Shown piece by piece: positions 19,096-30,706 of a stretch of 64,000 nt of DNA. The stretch comes from Hymenobacter aquaticus (GTDB taxonomy: Bacteria; Bacteroidota; Bacteroidia; Cytophagales; Hymenobacteraceae). The stretch is taken from positions 930,001 through 994,000 of the forward strand of contig NZ_SRLC01000002.1 in NCBI RefSeq assembly GCF_004765605.1. The letters are read 5' to 3'. A program made the position numbers and the translations under genes. The notes below the pieces were generated by a model. The model saw nothing but the letters and a program-made list of their open reading frames with translations. It did no database searches and was not told the origin of the DNA. Positions within the stretch are counted from its first letter, which is position 1; each line of letters starts with the position of its first letter.

Positions 19096-22000
19096 ATGGC
19101 GTTTGCAAAAAACAAAAAACTGGTACAGGACTTCTCGAAAGTCACCATTTCGCTGGCCTCGCCCGAATCCATCCTGGAGCGGTCGAACGGTGAAGTTGTG
19201 AAGCCGGAGACCATTAACTACCGGACGTACAAGCCCGAAATGGGCGGCCTGTTCTGCGAGCGGATTTTCGGTCCCGTGAAGGACTGGGAATGCCACTGCG
19301 GCAAGTACAAGCGGATTCGCTACAAAGGCATCATCTGCGACCGTTGCGGCGTGGAGGTGACCGAGAAGAAAGTACGTCGGGAGCGGATGGGCCACATCGA
19401 ACTGGTGGTGCCCGTAGCGCACATCTGGTACTTCAAGTCCCTGCCAAACAAAATCGGCTACCTGCTGGGCCTGCCCACCAAGAAGCTCGACCAGATTATC
19501 TATTACGAGCGGTACGTAGTGGTGCAGCCCGGTGTACTGGCCGAAGAAGGCGTACAGCAGCTGGACTTCCTGACCGAAGACGAATACCTCGACATCATCG
19601 ACAAGCTCCCCCGGGAGAACCAGATGCTGCCGAATGAAGATCCTAACAAGTTCATTGCCCGGATGGGGGCTGATGCTCTGCAGCTGTTGCTGGAGCGCAC
19701 CAACCTCGACGAGCTTTCCTATAGCCTCCGCGACTCGGCCGCCCACGAAACGTCGCAGCAGCGTAAGGCTGAGGCGTTGAAGCGTCTGCGCGTGGTAGAA
19801 GCATTCCGCGACGCGGCTACCCGCATCGAGAACAAGCCCGAGTGGATGGTCATCCGCATGGTGCCGGTGATTCCGCCGGAACTGCGCCCCCTCGTGCCGC
19901 TGGATGGTGGCCGTTTTGCTACTTCCGACCTGAACGACCTGTACCGTCGCGTAATCATCCGCAACAACCGCCTCAAGCGCCTGATCGAAATCAAAGCGCC
20001 CGAGGTGATTCTGCGGAACGAGAAACGCATGCTGCAGGAAGCCGTGGATTCGCTCTTCGACAACTCGCGTAAGGTGAATGCCGTGCGCGCCGAAGGCAAC
20101 CGCGCCCTGAAGTCGCTGTCCGATATGCTGAAAGGCAAGCAGGGCCGCTTCCGTCAGAACCTGCTCGGTAAGCGCGTCGACTACTCCGGTCGTTCGGTAA
20201 TCGTGGTAGGTCCGGAGCTGAAGCTGCACGAGTGCGGTCTGCCCAAGAACATGGCCGCCGAGCTGTTCAAGCCCTTCATCATCCGCAAGCTCATCGAGCG
20301 CGGCATCGTGAAGACGGTAAAATCGGCCAAGAAGATTGTGGACCGCAAGGACGCCGTTGTTTGGGACATCCTGGAAAATGTGCTGAAAGGCCATCCAGTG
20401 CTTCTGAACCGGGCTCCTACGCTTCACCGTCTGGGTATCCAGGCGTTCCAGCCGCGCCTCATCGAGGGCAAGGCTATCCAGCTACACCCACTCGTTTGTA
20501 CGGCCTTCAACGCTGACTTTGACGGTGACCAGATGGCAGTACACGTTCCCCTGGGGCCGGCCGCTATCCTGGAAGCCTCCATGCTCATGCTGGCCTCGCA
20601 CAACATCCTGAACCCCGCCAACGGCGCGCCCATCGCGGTACCGTCGCAGGACATGGTTCTGGGTCTGTACTACGTGACCAAAGGCAAGCGCAGCACCGAC
20701 GAGGAGAAGATCCAGGGCGAAGGCCGCATGTTCTACTCGGATGAGGAAGTTGTAATTGCTTTGAACGAAGGTCAGCTGTCGAAGCACGCCTACATTAAGG
20801 TGCGCACGCTCGTTCGCGACGAAAACGACGACCTCGTAACGAAGATCATCGAGACCGTAGCCGGCCGCGTGCTGTTCAACCAGCTCGTACCAACGGAAGT
20901 AGGTTTTGTAGATGAGCTGCTGACCAAGAAAAAGCTCCAGCAGATCATTTCGATGGTGTTCAAGCGGACCGGTATGGCCCGTACTGCGCAGTTCCTCGAC
21001 GACATCAAGACGCTGGGCTTCCAGTCGGCTTACAAAGGTGGCCTGTCGATGGGTCTGGGCGACATCCAGATTCCGAAGGAGAAGGATGCCCTGGTGCTGC
21101 AAGCGCAGAACGACGTGAAGGCCGTTACTCAGAACTACCAGATGGGTCTGATTACCGACAACGAGCGTTACAACCAGGTTATCGACATCTGGACCCGCAT
21201 CAACAACCAAATCACTGAAACCCTTATGGGTCGCCTCGAAAAGGAGAACCAGGGCTTCAACTCGATTTACATGATGATGCACTCCGGGGCCCGTGGCTCG
21301 CGCGAGCAGATTCGTCAGCTCGGCGGTATGCGGGGTCTGATGGCCAAGCCGCAGAAGTCGCTGCAGGGTTCGGTAGGCGAGATTATCGAAAACCCGATTC
21401 TGTCGAACTTCAAAGAAGGCCTGGACGTAATCGAGTACTTCATTTCGACCCACGGTGCTCGGAAGGGTCTGGCCGATACGGCTCTGAAGACGGCTGACGC
21501 CGGCTACCTGACCCGTCGTCTGGTAGACGTGTCGCAGGACGTAATCGTGAACGAAACCGACTGCGGTACGTTGCGCGGTATCGAAACCTTCGCCCTGAAG
21601 GATAACGAGGATGTCGTAGAGCCCCTGGCTGAGCGTATCCTGGGCCGCGTGGCCGTTCACGACATCGTGGACCCGCTGACTGACGAGGTTATCCTGCCCG
21701 CCGGTACCGAAATCACCGAGGAAATCACGCGTCGCATCGACAACACCAGCATCGAATCGGTGGAAATCCGCTCGGTACTGACCTGCGAATCGAAGCGCGG
21801 TATCTGCGCCAAGTGCTACGGCCGTAACCTGTCGTCGGGCCGCATGGTCCAGAAAGGGGAAGCTGTTGGTGTTATTGCCGCTCAGTCGATTGGTGAGCCC
21901 GGTACCCAGCTGACGCTGCGTACGTTCCACGTAGGTGGTACGGCTTCCAACATTGCCGTGGAAGCCAGCTTGCGCGCCAAGTTCGCCGGTGTGGTTGAGT

Positions 22001-23442
22001 TCGAAGACATCCGTACCGTTGACTCCGTAAACGCCGAAGGCGAGCCGGTGAAAGTGGTAATGGGTCGTTCGGGCGAAATCCGCATCGTGGAGAAAGGCAC
22101 CGGTAAGGTCTACATCTCGAACCACGTGCCGTACGGCTCGTTCCTGCTGGTCAACGAAGGCCAGGAGGTCGAGAAAGGCCAGGAGCTCAACAACTGGGAC
22201 CCCTACAACGCCGTTATTCTGGCCGAGTTTGATGGTACCGTTGTCTACGACGCCATTACGGAAGGTGTCACCTACCGGGAGGAGTCGGATGAGCAGACCG
22301 GTCACCGCGAGAAAGTAATCATTGAAAGCCGCGACAAGGCCCAGAACCCCTCCATCATCGTGAAGGCCGGGAAGAAGGATGCCGAGGAAGGGCAGCGTGG
22401 CTACAGCATCCCGGTGGGTTCGCACATCAACGTCGACAACGGCGAGAAAATCAAGGCTGGTCACATTCTGGCCAAGATTCCGCGCGCCGTGGGCAAAACC
22501 CGCGACATCACCGGTGGTCTGCCCCGCGTTACCGAGCTGTTCGAAGCCCGTAACCCCTCGAACCCGGCCGTCGTGTCGGAAATCGACGGGGTGGTAACCT
22601 ACGGTACCGTGAAGCGTGGTAACCGCGAAATCTTCGTCGAGTCGAAAGACGGGGTCAAGAAGAAGTACATGGTGCCGCTGTCCAAGCACATTCTGGTGCA
22701 GGACAACGACTTCATCCGCGCCGGCATGCCGCTGTCGGATGGGGCCATTACGCCTTCCGACATCCTGAGCATTCAGGGTCCCGGCGCCGTGCAGGAATAC
22801 CTCGTGAACGAGATTCAGGAAGTATACCGCTTGCAGGGCGTGAAAATCAACGATAAGCACATCGAGGTGGTTGTTCGCCAGATGATGCAGAAAGTTGTGA
22901 TTCTGGACGCCGGCGACACGACTTTCCTGGAGCACCAGGTTATCGACAAAATCGTCTTCATGGAAGAAAACGATACCATCATCGATATGAAGGTGGTAAC
23001 GAATGCCGGCGATTCGACCAACCTGAAGCCCGGCCAGATCGTGAGTGCCCGTCGCCTGCGCGACGAGAACTCCTCGCTGCGTCGCCGCGATTTGCAGTTG
23101 GTGGAAGTTCGGGAAGCCCAGCCGGCCGTATCGCGGCCCACGCTGCAGGGTATCACCCAGGCTTCGCTCGGTACCCAGTCGTTCATCTCGGCCGCTTCCT
23201 TCCAGGAGACGACCAAGGTGCTGTCGGAAGCCGCCATCCGTGGCAAGGCCGACGAACTGCTGGGCCTGAAGGAGAACGTAATTGTCGGTCACCTCATCCC
23301 GGCCGGTACCGGCCTGCGCGAGTACACGCGTCAGGTGGTCGGTTCGAAGGATGAGCCCGAGGTTACGGCTCCCGCTAAGTCGGACGCTCCCGAGCCGAAG
23401 ACCCGCGCCTCGCGTGCCAAGCGTGAAGTGTCGGCTGACTAA
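19096..23442 (+). CDS. rpoC: RNA polymerase subunit beta-prime
   Basis: 1448 residues. The N-terminal zinc site is C66/C68/C81/C84. The catalytic magnesium motif NADFDGDQ begins at Asn472, giving Asp474, Asp476 and Asp478. The second zinc region has CESKRGICAKCYGRNL. The bridge helix and trigger loop region is intact (QSIGEPGTQLTLRTFHVGG in part). The last ~30 residues form a charged tail rich in Pro, Lys and Glu. A strong terminator follows. Confidence 0.98.
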   Translation: MAFAKNKKLVQDFSKVTISLASPESILERSNGEVVKPETINYRTYKPEMGGLFCERIFGPVKDWECHCGKYKRIRYKGIICDRCGVEVTEKKVRRERMGHIELVVPVAHIWYFKSLPNKIGYLLGLPTKKLDQIIYYERYVVVQPGVLAEEGVQQLDFLTEDEYLDIIDKLPRENQMLPNEDPNKFIARMGADALQLLLERTNLDELSYSLRDSAAHETSQQRKAEALKRLRVVEAFRDAATRIENKPEWMVIRMVPVIPPELRPLVPLDGGRFATSDLNDLYRRVIIRNNRLKRLIEIKAPEVILRNEKRMLQEAVDSLFDNSRKVNAVRAEGNRALKSLSDMLKGKQGRFRQNLLGKRVDYSGRSVIVVGPELKLHECGLPKNMAAELFKPFIIRKLIERGIVKTVKSAKKIVDRKDAVVWDILENVLKGHPVLLNRAPTLHRLGIQAFQPRLIEGKAIQLHPLVCTAFNADFDGDQMAVHVPLGPAAILEASMLMLASHNILNPANGAPIAVPSQDMVLGLYYVTKGKRSTDEEKIQGEGRMFYSDEEVVIALNEGQLSKHAYIKVRTLVRDENDDLVTKIIETVAGRVLFNQLVPTEVGFVDELLTKKKLQQIISMVFKRTGMARTAQFLDDIKTLGFQSAYKGGLSMGLGDIQIPKEKDALVLQAQNDVKAVTQNYQMGLITDNERYNQVIDIWTRINNQITETLMGRLEKENQGFNSIYMMMHSGARGSREQIRQLGGMRGLMAKPQKSLQGSVGEIIENPILSNFKEGLDVIEYFISTHGARKGLADTALKTADAGYLTRRLVDVSQDVIVNETDCGTLRGIETFALKDNEDVVEPLAERILGRVAVHDIVDPLTDEVILPAGTEITEEITRRIDNTSIESVEIRSVLTCESKRGICAKCYGRNLSSGRMVQKGEAVGVIAAQSIGEPGTQLTLRTFHVGGTASNIAVEASLRAKFAGVVEFEDIRTVDSVNAEGEPVKVVMGRSGEIRIVEKGTGKVYISNHVPYGSFLLVNEGQEVEKGQELNNWDPYNAVILAEFDGTVVYDAITEGVTYREESDEQTGHREKVIIESRDKAQNPSIIVKAGKKDAEEGQRGYSIPVGSHINVDNGEKIKAGHILAKIPRAVGKTRDITGGLPRVTELFEARNPSNPAVVSEIDGVVTYGTVKRGNREIFVESKDGVKKKYMVPLSKHILVQDNDFIRAGMPLSDGAITPSDILSIQGPGAVQEYLVNEIQEVYRLQGVKINDKHIEVVVRQMMQKVVILDAGDTTFLEHQVIDKIVFMEENDTIIDMKVVTNAGDSTNLKPGQIVSARRLRDENSSLRRRDLQLVEVREAQPAVSRPTLQGITQASLGTQSFISAASFQETTKVLSEAAIRGKADELLGLKENVIVGHLIPAGTGLREYTRQVVGSKDEPEVTAPAKSDAPEPKTRASRAKREVSAD

Positions 23443-23459
23443 GCTGAAGTGAATACTGG

Positions 23460-23497
23460 AAAAGCCGGCCCGAGAAATCGGGTCGGCTTTTTCTTTT
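23460..23497 (+). terminator. rpoC terminator
   Basis: AAAGCCGGCCCGA (23461-23473), loop GAAA, then TCGGGTCGGCTTT and a T-rich tail (TTCTTTTT). Confidence 0.93.
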
Positions 23498-23552
23498 TAG
23501 TAGCTTTCCTATCGTAAGTGGGGTAGCCCCTTAATCAGAACCATCCAATTGT

Positions 23553-23885
23553 ATGAACGAACCCCAGGAAATTCCCGGACCTCAGGACCCCAATGCCATC
23601 AACATCGAACTCTCCGAAGCCATAGCCGAGGGCGAGTACGCCAACCTGGCCATGATAGCGCACAGCAGCAGCGAGTTTGTCATCGACTTCATCCGCTTGA
23701 TGCCCGGCGTGCCCAAAGCCAAGGTGAAAGCCCGCATCATCGTCACGCCCGAGCACGCCAAGCGGCTGCTCTCGGCCCTAGCCGATAACGTGGAGCGCTT
23801 CGAGCAGACATTTGGGCCCATTAAGATGCAGGCCGACATGCCCAGCTACCCGATGGGCTTCGGTGGTACCATGGGAGAGGCCTAA
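23553..23885 (+). CDS. DUF3467 domain protein
   Basis: 110 residues. The segment from about residue 18 to 95 (EGEYANLAMIAHSSSEFVIDF to RLLSALADNVERFEQTFG) matches the DUF3467 pattern, a small protein of unknown function common in Bacteroidota, often near rpoC. No signal peptide or membrane segment. Terminators on both sides suggest its own transcript, but no consensus promoter was seen in the 110 bases upstream. Confidence 0.8.
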   Translation: MNEPQEIPGPQDPNAINIELSEAIAEGEYANLAMIAHSSSEFVIDFIRLMPGVPKAKVKARIIVTPEHAKRLLSALADNVERFEQTFGPIKMQADMPSYPMGFGGTMGEA

Positions 23886-23908
23886 TACCTCGGAATAATA
23901 CAGTGACT

Positions 23909-23950
23909 GAAGCGGCTTTTATCGAGAAGATAGAAGCCGCTTCTTCGTTG
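23909..23950 (+). terminator. Terminator after the DUF3467 gene
   Basis: GAAGCGGCTT (23909-23918) pairs with AAGCCGCTTC (23934-23943), followed by TTCGTT. Confidence 0.7.
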
Positions 23951-24094
23951 AATACCAAAAGGCAGGCGAGTACACCCGTAGCATTAAGGTCTTGATAGAA
24001 AACTGGCGCGAACAGGGCAAGCGGAACGGTAAAGCAGTAGAAAAGGGCCTCCCTGACCGATACAGGCGACTCTAAAACAAACTATTTCAACCTG

Positions 24095-24126
24095 TTTGCT
24101 ATTTCGAAGCAACTTTTATACCTTTG
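24095..24126 (+). promoter_or_regulatory. Promoter of the str operon
   Basis: TTTG at 24095-24098, a 20-base spacer and TACCTTTG at 24119-24126, a close match to the Bacteroidota consensus. Leader to rpsL is about 45 bases. Confidence 0.75.
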
Positions 24127-24175
24127 CAAGCCTAATTTTTTGGGAGAGAACCCTCCTTGACAAACCATTCCGTAG

Positions 24176-24604
24176 ATGCCTACCATTAACCAATTAGTAC
24201 GAAAAGGCCGCGAGAAGCTGACGACGAAGTCGAAGTCGCCGGCTCTTGACTCGTGCCCGCAGCGCCGTGGCGTTTGCACCCGGGTGTACACCACCACGCC
24301 GAAGAAGCCGAACTCGGCTATGCGTAAGGTTGCCCGTGTGCGCCTCACCAACGGCAAAGAAGTTAACGCCTACATCCCTGGTGAAGGCCACAACCTGCAG
24401 GAGCACAGCATCGTGCTGATCCGTGGTGGCCGGGTGAAAGACCTTCCCGGTGTACGTTACCACATCATCCGTGGCGCCCTTGATACTGCCGGTGTAAACG
24501 GCCGTACCCAGCGTCGTTCGAAGTATGGCGCCAAGCGTCCCAAGCCAGGTCAGCCTGCTGCTACGGGCAAAGGCGGCAAACCAGCACCCGGCAAGAAAAA
24601 GTAA
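24176..24604 (+). CDS. rpsL: 30S ribosomal protein S12
   Basis: 142 residues with a C-terminal extension rich in Lys, Pro and Gly (about the last 18 residues) beyond the usual length. The decoding-site loops TTTPKKPNSA and GRVKDLPGVRYH are standard; both lysines tied to streptomycin sensitivity are present. First gene of rpsL-rpsG-fusA-rpsJ. Confidence 0.97.
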   Translation: MPTINQLVRKGREKLTTKSKSPALDSCPQRRGVCTRVYTTTPKKPNSAMRKVARVRLTNGKEVNAYIPGEGHNLQEHSIVLIRGGRVKDLPGVRYHIIRGALDTAGVNGRTQRRSKYGAKRPKPGQPAATGKGGKPAPGKKK

Positions 24605-24690
24605 TTGAATAGGAGTGGAGTAGCGCGCTGTGTCGGATAGCACATGGTTCTTATCCCACTTCCCGCTACACCCCGCTCATATCTAAACTC

Positions 24691-25158
24691 ATGAGAAAGT
24701 CAAAACCAAAGAAGCGCATCCTGCTTCCCGATCCTAAGTACAAGGAGACCTTGGTAACTCGTTTCGTCAACTACATGATGTATGACGGAAAGAAGAACCT
24801 GGCCTACACCATTTTCTACGATGCCTGCGAACTGGTTGAGCAGCGCACCAAGGAAAACGGCCTGGAAATGTGGCGTAAAGCCCTGAACAACGTGATGCCC
24901 ACCGTTGAAGTAAAGAGCCGCCGCGTAGGGGGTGCTACCTTCCAGGTGCCGATCGAAGTTCGCCCCGACCGTCGTATCTCGGTAGGTGCCAAGTGGATGA
25001 TTCAGTACGCTCGTCGTCGTGGTGAAAAGACCATGAAGGACAAGCTGGCTGGCGAAATCATTGCTGCTGCTAAAGGGGAAGGTGCTTCCGTGAAAAAGAA
25101 GGACGACACCCACCGCATGGCGGAAGCCAACAAGGCCTTCTCGCACTTCCGCTTCTAA
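24691..25158 (+). CDS. rpsG: 30S ribosomal protein S7
   Basis: 155 residues, standard length, beginning MRKSKPKKRILLPDPKY. The rRNA-binding core and the C-terminal RMAEANKAFSHFRF are intact. S7 nucleates assembly of the 30S head. It is followed by a phrase-like inverted repeat. Confidence 0.97.
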   Translation: MRKSKPKKRILLPDPKYKETLVTRFVNYMMYDGKKNLAYTIFYDACELVEQRTKENGLEMWRKALNNVMPTVEVKSRRVGGATFQVPIEVRPDRRISVGAKWMIQYARRRGEKTMKDKLAGEIIAAAKGEGASVKKKDDTHRMAEANKAFSHFRF

Positions 25159-25160
25159 GT

Positions 25161-25243
25161 AAGCGAATGAGCGAATGAGTGAATGAGCGGCTTTTCCCTG
25201 GGAACTATCTGCTCACTTCACTCATTCGCTTATTCACTCATCC
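25161..25243. repeat. Phrase-type inverted repeat between rpsG and fusA
   Basis: Three tandem variants of the 8-mer GAATGAGY (about 25164-25188) face an inverted set with TCACTCATTCGC and TTCACTCAT (about 25217-25241). The arms are nearly complementary over about 22 bases. The inverted set lies just before the fusA start. Confidence 0.75.
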
Positions 25244-25255
25244 ACAGAAAAGACA

Positions 25256-27400
<2,145 letters not shown>

Positions 27401-27420
27401 TCCGCTTCCACATTACAGAC

Positions 27421-27726
27421 ATGAACCAGAAAATTCGCATTAAACTCAAATCCTACGACCACAACCTGGTGGACAAATCGTCGGAGAAGATTGTGAAGGC
27501 GGTGAAGGCTACGGGCGCTATCGTAAGCGGTCCAATTCCATTGCCGACCGACAAGGAAAAATTCACCGTTCTTCGTTCGCCCCACGTGAACAAGAAGTCG
27601 CGTGAGCAGTTCCAGCTCTGCACCTACAAGCGCCTCGTAGATATCTACTCGACTTCGTCGAAGACGGTAGATGCCCTGATGAAGCTTGAGCTGCCCAGCG
27701 GCGTTGACGTTGAAATCAAAGTCTGA
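27421..27726 (+). CDS. rpsJ: 30S ribosomal protein S10
   Basis: 101 residues, standard length, with RSPHVNKKSREQFQ in the long loop that contacts 16S rRNA; S10 is also the NusB partner NusE. It closes the str operon and is cut off from rplC by a terminator and a membrane-protein gene. Confidence 0.97.
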   Translation: MNQKIRIKLKSYDHNLVDKSSEKIVKAVKATGAIVSGPIPLPTDKEKFTVLRSPHVNKKSREQFQLCTYKRLVDIYSTSSKTVDALMKLELPSGVDVEIKV

Positions 27727-27754
27727 GGACCGGTTTCACTGACTAATTAGGACA

Positions 27755-27793
27755 AACACCCCATCAGTTTTCGGACTGGTGGGGTGTTTTCTT
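27755..27793 (+). terminator. rpsJ terminator
   Basis: AACACCCCATCAGT (27755-27768) pairs with ACTGGTGGGGTGTT (27775-27788) with one GT pair, followed by TTCTT. Confidence 0.92.
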
Positions 27794-27880
27794 ATATATA
27801 CTAGCCAACTTGCACCGTCGAGTTGGGCTCTGCTCTTAACCAAAGCCTAACTCTGCCCAACCCACGTCGAACGATTCAGT

Positions 27881-29155
27881 ATGCATGCAATCCTGACAAT
27901 ACCACGCCTGCTTATGGCCGCAACGGTATTCTGCTCTTTTATTATCGTGGGATTGTTTATTGCTGACTTCTTCCGCATTCTGCCCAGCATTGGGATTATC
28001 GGCGTTACGCTCACTGCTATTGTCTATGCCCTTCTGCACCGCCCCACCGAAGGCCGCCGGAACGACTGGCGGGTGTATGCCGCTTTGGGGTGTGTCTTCC
28101 TGATTCACCTGGCGGCCGGGCTCAACACGTCTTCGGTTAACCTGGGTAAGTATGGCCAGGACGTCGTGCTGCAGTCGCCTTTCCTGTTGCTGCCCTTATC
28201 CTTCTGGCTGCTGCCAGGCTTGCCGGCGCATTACCTGAGAAATCTTTGGCAGCTCTTCATTGGCTGCGTGTTGGTGGCTGCTCTGGCCGCAACGGGGAAT
28301 TACCTGCTGCACCCGGCCGAGATTAACGAAATGTACCTGCACTCGAAGATTATGCCGACCGAGCCCGACCATATCCGGTTTAGCCTGATGGTCACGCTGG
28401 CCACGGCCGCTGCCCTAATTCTGCTGATGTTTGATACCCACCTTGGCAAGTACCGCCGCTGGGCACTGGTAGCCGCCGTGGGGTTGCTGGCTCTTTTTCA
28501 ACATCTGCTGGCGGTGCGTAGCGGGCTTGTCACCTTCTATGCCGTGGGTATCCTCATGCTTGGCTGGCTGGTAATCCGGGCCAGGCAGTATCGGGGGGCA
28601 GTGCTTCTGGCTGCCGCCCTGCTAGTGCTGCCAGTGGTGAGCTACGTCAGCTTCCCGACGTTTCGCAACAAGTTCTCCAATACTCAGGAAGACCTGAGTA
28701 AGGTGAGCAGTACGGCTGCGGCCAATGATTATTCCCTGGTGGCGCGGGTCTATTCCTATAAAGTGGCGGCCAAGCTGGTAAAAGAGAATCCGTTATTCGG
28801 CGTCGGCAAAGCGGATATGGAAGAGGAGCTGGCCCGGCATTACCAGCGCGACTATCCCAGCATCCGGGCCGAGTCCTACATTCAACCGCATAATCAGTTT
28901 ATCTACCTGGCGGTGGCCTTTGGCCTGATAGGCGTGCTGGTGTTTACCCTTTGCTTCTATTACCCGCTGCTGTGGACCTGGCCCCGGTTTGCGCCATTGG
29001 TGGTTATTCAGTACGTCGTCGTTTCCCTCTCCTTTCTGGTCGAGTACACTTTGGAAACCCAGATTGGTCTGACCTATGCGCTCTTCTTCATTCTACTCGG
29101 CCTCAATGGCCTGATGCCGGCGCGTACTGCAGACCGAAGCTGGCGGCCCGTTTAA
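27881..29155 (+). CDS. O-antigen ligase/polymerase-like membrane protein (paralogue)
   Basis: 424 residues, strongly hydrophobic, with about ten membrane segments. A large periplasmic loop follows NPLFGVGKADMEEEL; after it come QPHNQFIYLAVAFGLIG and ETQIGL. This matches the layout of the gene at 1066-2361. It probably acts on lipid-linked glycans at the periplasmic face. No glycan gene is adjacent: it sits alone between rpsJ and rplC, with a terminator before it and a promoter after it. Its own promoter was not found. Confidence 0.8.
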   Translation: MHAILTIPRLLMAATVFCSFIIVGLFIADFFRILPSIGIIGVTLTAIVYALLHRPTEGRRNDWRVYAALGCVFLIHLAAGLNTSSVNLGKYGQDVVLQSPFLLLPLSFWLLPGLPAHYLRNLWQLFIGCVLVAALAATGNYLLHPAEINEMYLHSKIMPTEPDHIRFSLMVTLATAAALILLMFDTHLGKYRRWALVAAVGLLALFQHLLAVRSGLVTFYAVGILMLGWLVIRARQYRGAVLLAAALLVLPVVSYVSFPTFRNKFSNTQEDLSKVSSTAAANDYSLVARVYSYKVAAKLVKENPLFGVGKADMEEELARHYQRDYPSIRAESYIQPHNQFIYLAVAFGLIGVLVFTLCFYYPLLWTWPRFAPLVVIQYVVVSLSFLVEYTLETQIGLTYALFFILLGLNGLMPARTADRSWRPV

Positions 29156-29343
29156 AATAGGGGAGGAGCCGGCTTATTGTACTTTTTAGGCCTTTCTCGT
29201 TTCGGAGCTTCGTGCTGTTGGCTGCCAAGGCTTGTCACGAAGGACAGGGAGCATTCCGGCCGCCCGGGCGAAGGCTCTGAGAATGAGAGAATAGGCGGCT
29301 GGGAAAGCCAACTGCGTGATTCTGAAAATATTTCGGAACGGGG

Positions 29344-29375
29344 TTGGATTATGCCCTAACTATTTGCTAGCTTTG
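29344..29375 (+). promoter_or_regulatory. Promoter of the rplC operon
   Basis: TTG at 29344-29346, a 21-base spacer and TAGCTTTG at 29368-29375. It restarts transcription of the S10/spc genes after the interrupting gene. Leader to rplC is about 60 bases and contains a short hairpin AAAACGCC/GGGCGTTTT. Confidence 0.72.
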
Positions 29376-29440
29376 CACTCCCATTCCGAAAACGCCATTT
29401 GGGCGTTTTCTCATTGCGTCTTTTCATAAAATCTAACAGA

Positions 29441-30061
29441 ATGCCTGGCATCATCGGTAAAAAAATCGGTATGACAAGCCTCTTCACTCCGGACGGGAAA
29501 AACATTCCCTGCACGCTCATCGAGGCGGGTCCGTGCGTAGTGACGCAGGTTAAGACAGTCGCTAACGACGGGTACACCGCCGTTCAGATCGGCTACGGCG
29601 AGAAAAAAGCGAAGAACACGACCAAAGCTTTGGCTGGTCACTTCGCTAAAGCCGGTACCACCCCCAAGAAAAAGCTGGTTGAATTCCGCCTCGACGCGGA
29701 ATCGACGTACGCTGCAGGCGCCACCATCGACGCGAGCCTCTTCGAAGAAGGCGAGTTCGTTGACGTAGTTGGCACCTCGAAAGGTAAAGGTTTCCAGGGC
29801 GTTGTAAAGCGCTACAACTTTGCCGGTGTAGGCGGGCAGACCCACGGTCAGCACAACCGTCTGCGTCACCCTGGTTCTATCGGTGCTTGCTCCTGGCCTT
29901 CGCGCGTATTCAAAGGAATGCGCATGGGTGGCCGCATGGGCAACGACCGGGTGAAAGTGCAGAACCTGAAAGTGATGCGCGTAGTAGCCGACAAGAACCT
30001 GATTCTGGTGAGCGGCTCTATTCCCGGTGCCAAGAACTCTTACGTGGTCCTGGAAAAATAA
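29441..30061 (+). CDS. rplC: 50S ribosomal protein L3
   Basis: 206 residues from the ATG at 29441 (PGIIGKKIGMTSLF follows). An upstream in-frame start would add 14 non-conserved residues and lie in the leader. The signature around GGQTHGQHNRLRHPGSIGA is present. L3 reaches towards the peptidyl-transferase centre. rplD starts 6 bases downstream. Confidence 0.97.
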   Translation: MPGIIGKKIGMTSLFTPDGKNIPCTLIEAGPCVVTQVKTVANDGYTAVQIGYGEKKAKNTTKALAGHFAKAGTTPKKKLVEFRLDAESTYAAGATIDASLFEEGEFVDVVGTSKGKGFQGVVKRYNFAGVGGQTHGQHNRLRHPGSIGACSWPSRVFKGMRMGGRMGNDRVKVQNLKVMRVVADKNLILVSGSIPGAKNSYVVLEK

Positions 30062-30067
30062 CGCAAG

Positions 30068-30706
30068 ATGGAACTGTCAGTATATAACATCAAAGGTGAG
30101 GACACCGGCCGCAAGGTTACTCTGTCCGACGCCATCTTCGGCCTCACGCCGAACGAGCACGTGATGTATCTCGACGTGAAGCAGTACTTGGCCAACCAGC
30201 GCCAGGGCACGCACAAGTCGAAGCAGCGCAACGAGGTGCACGGCACCACGAAGAAGCTCAAGAAACAAAAAGGTACGGGCGGTGCCCGCGCCGGCAGCAT
30301 GAAGTCGCCAGTTTTCGTTGGTGGTGGCCGCGTATTCGGTCCCGAGCCCCGCGACTACGGCTTCAAGCTGAACAAAAAGACCAAGCGTCTGGCCCGTCTG
30401 TCCGCTCTGTCGGTACTGGCCCAGGATGGCAAGGTTGCTCTGGTGGAGAACATCTCGCTGAGCGCTCCTAAAACGAAAGATTTCCTCTCGATCTTGAACG
30501 GTCTGAAGCTCAACAACGGCAAGAAAACCTTGTTCGTTGCCGCTGAAGCCGACAAGAACGTGCTGCTCTCGGCCCGTAACATTCAGCGCGTGAAGGTAGC
30601 TACCCCCGTAGCCCTGAACACCCACGACCTGCTGAACACGGACACCCTGCTGCTGTCGGAAGACGGGTTGAAATCCTTGGAACAACTCTATACTACCGCT
30701 GAGTAA
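30068..30706 (+). CDS. rplD: 50S ribosomal protein L4
   Basis: 212 residues. The extended loop near residues 55-95 (KKLKKQKGTGGARAGSMKSP) lines the exit tunnel. In other bacteria L4 also represses the S10 operon. The stop TAA shares its last base with the rplW ATG (TAATG), indicating coupling. Confidence 0.96.
   Translation: MELSVYNIKGEDTGRKVTLSDAIFGLTPNEHVMYLDVKQYLANQRQGTHKSKQRNEVHGTTKKLKKQKGTGGARAGSMKSPVFVGGGRVFGPEPRDYGFKLNKKTKRLARLSALSVLAQDGKVALVENISLSAPKTKDFLSILNGLKLNNGKKTLFVAAEADKNVLLSARNIQRVKVATPVALNTHDLLNTDTLLLSEDGLKSLEQLYTTAE

Noticed and set aside
18921..19193. 90-codon open frame spanning the rpoB-rpoC spacer
   Set aside because: It overlaps the certain start of rpoC and has no recognisable features.
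20482..23292. Long open frame antisense to rpoC (936 codons)
   Set aside because: Same reason; no start signals, no domain, full overlap with rpoC.
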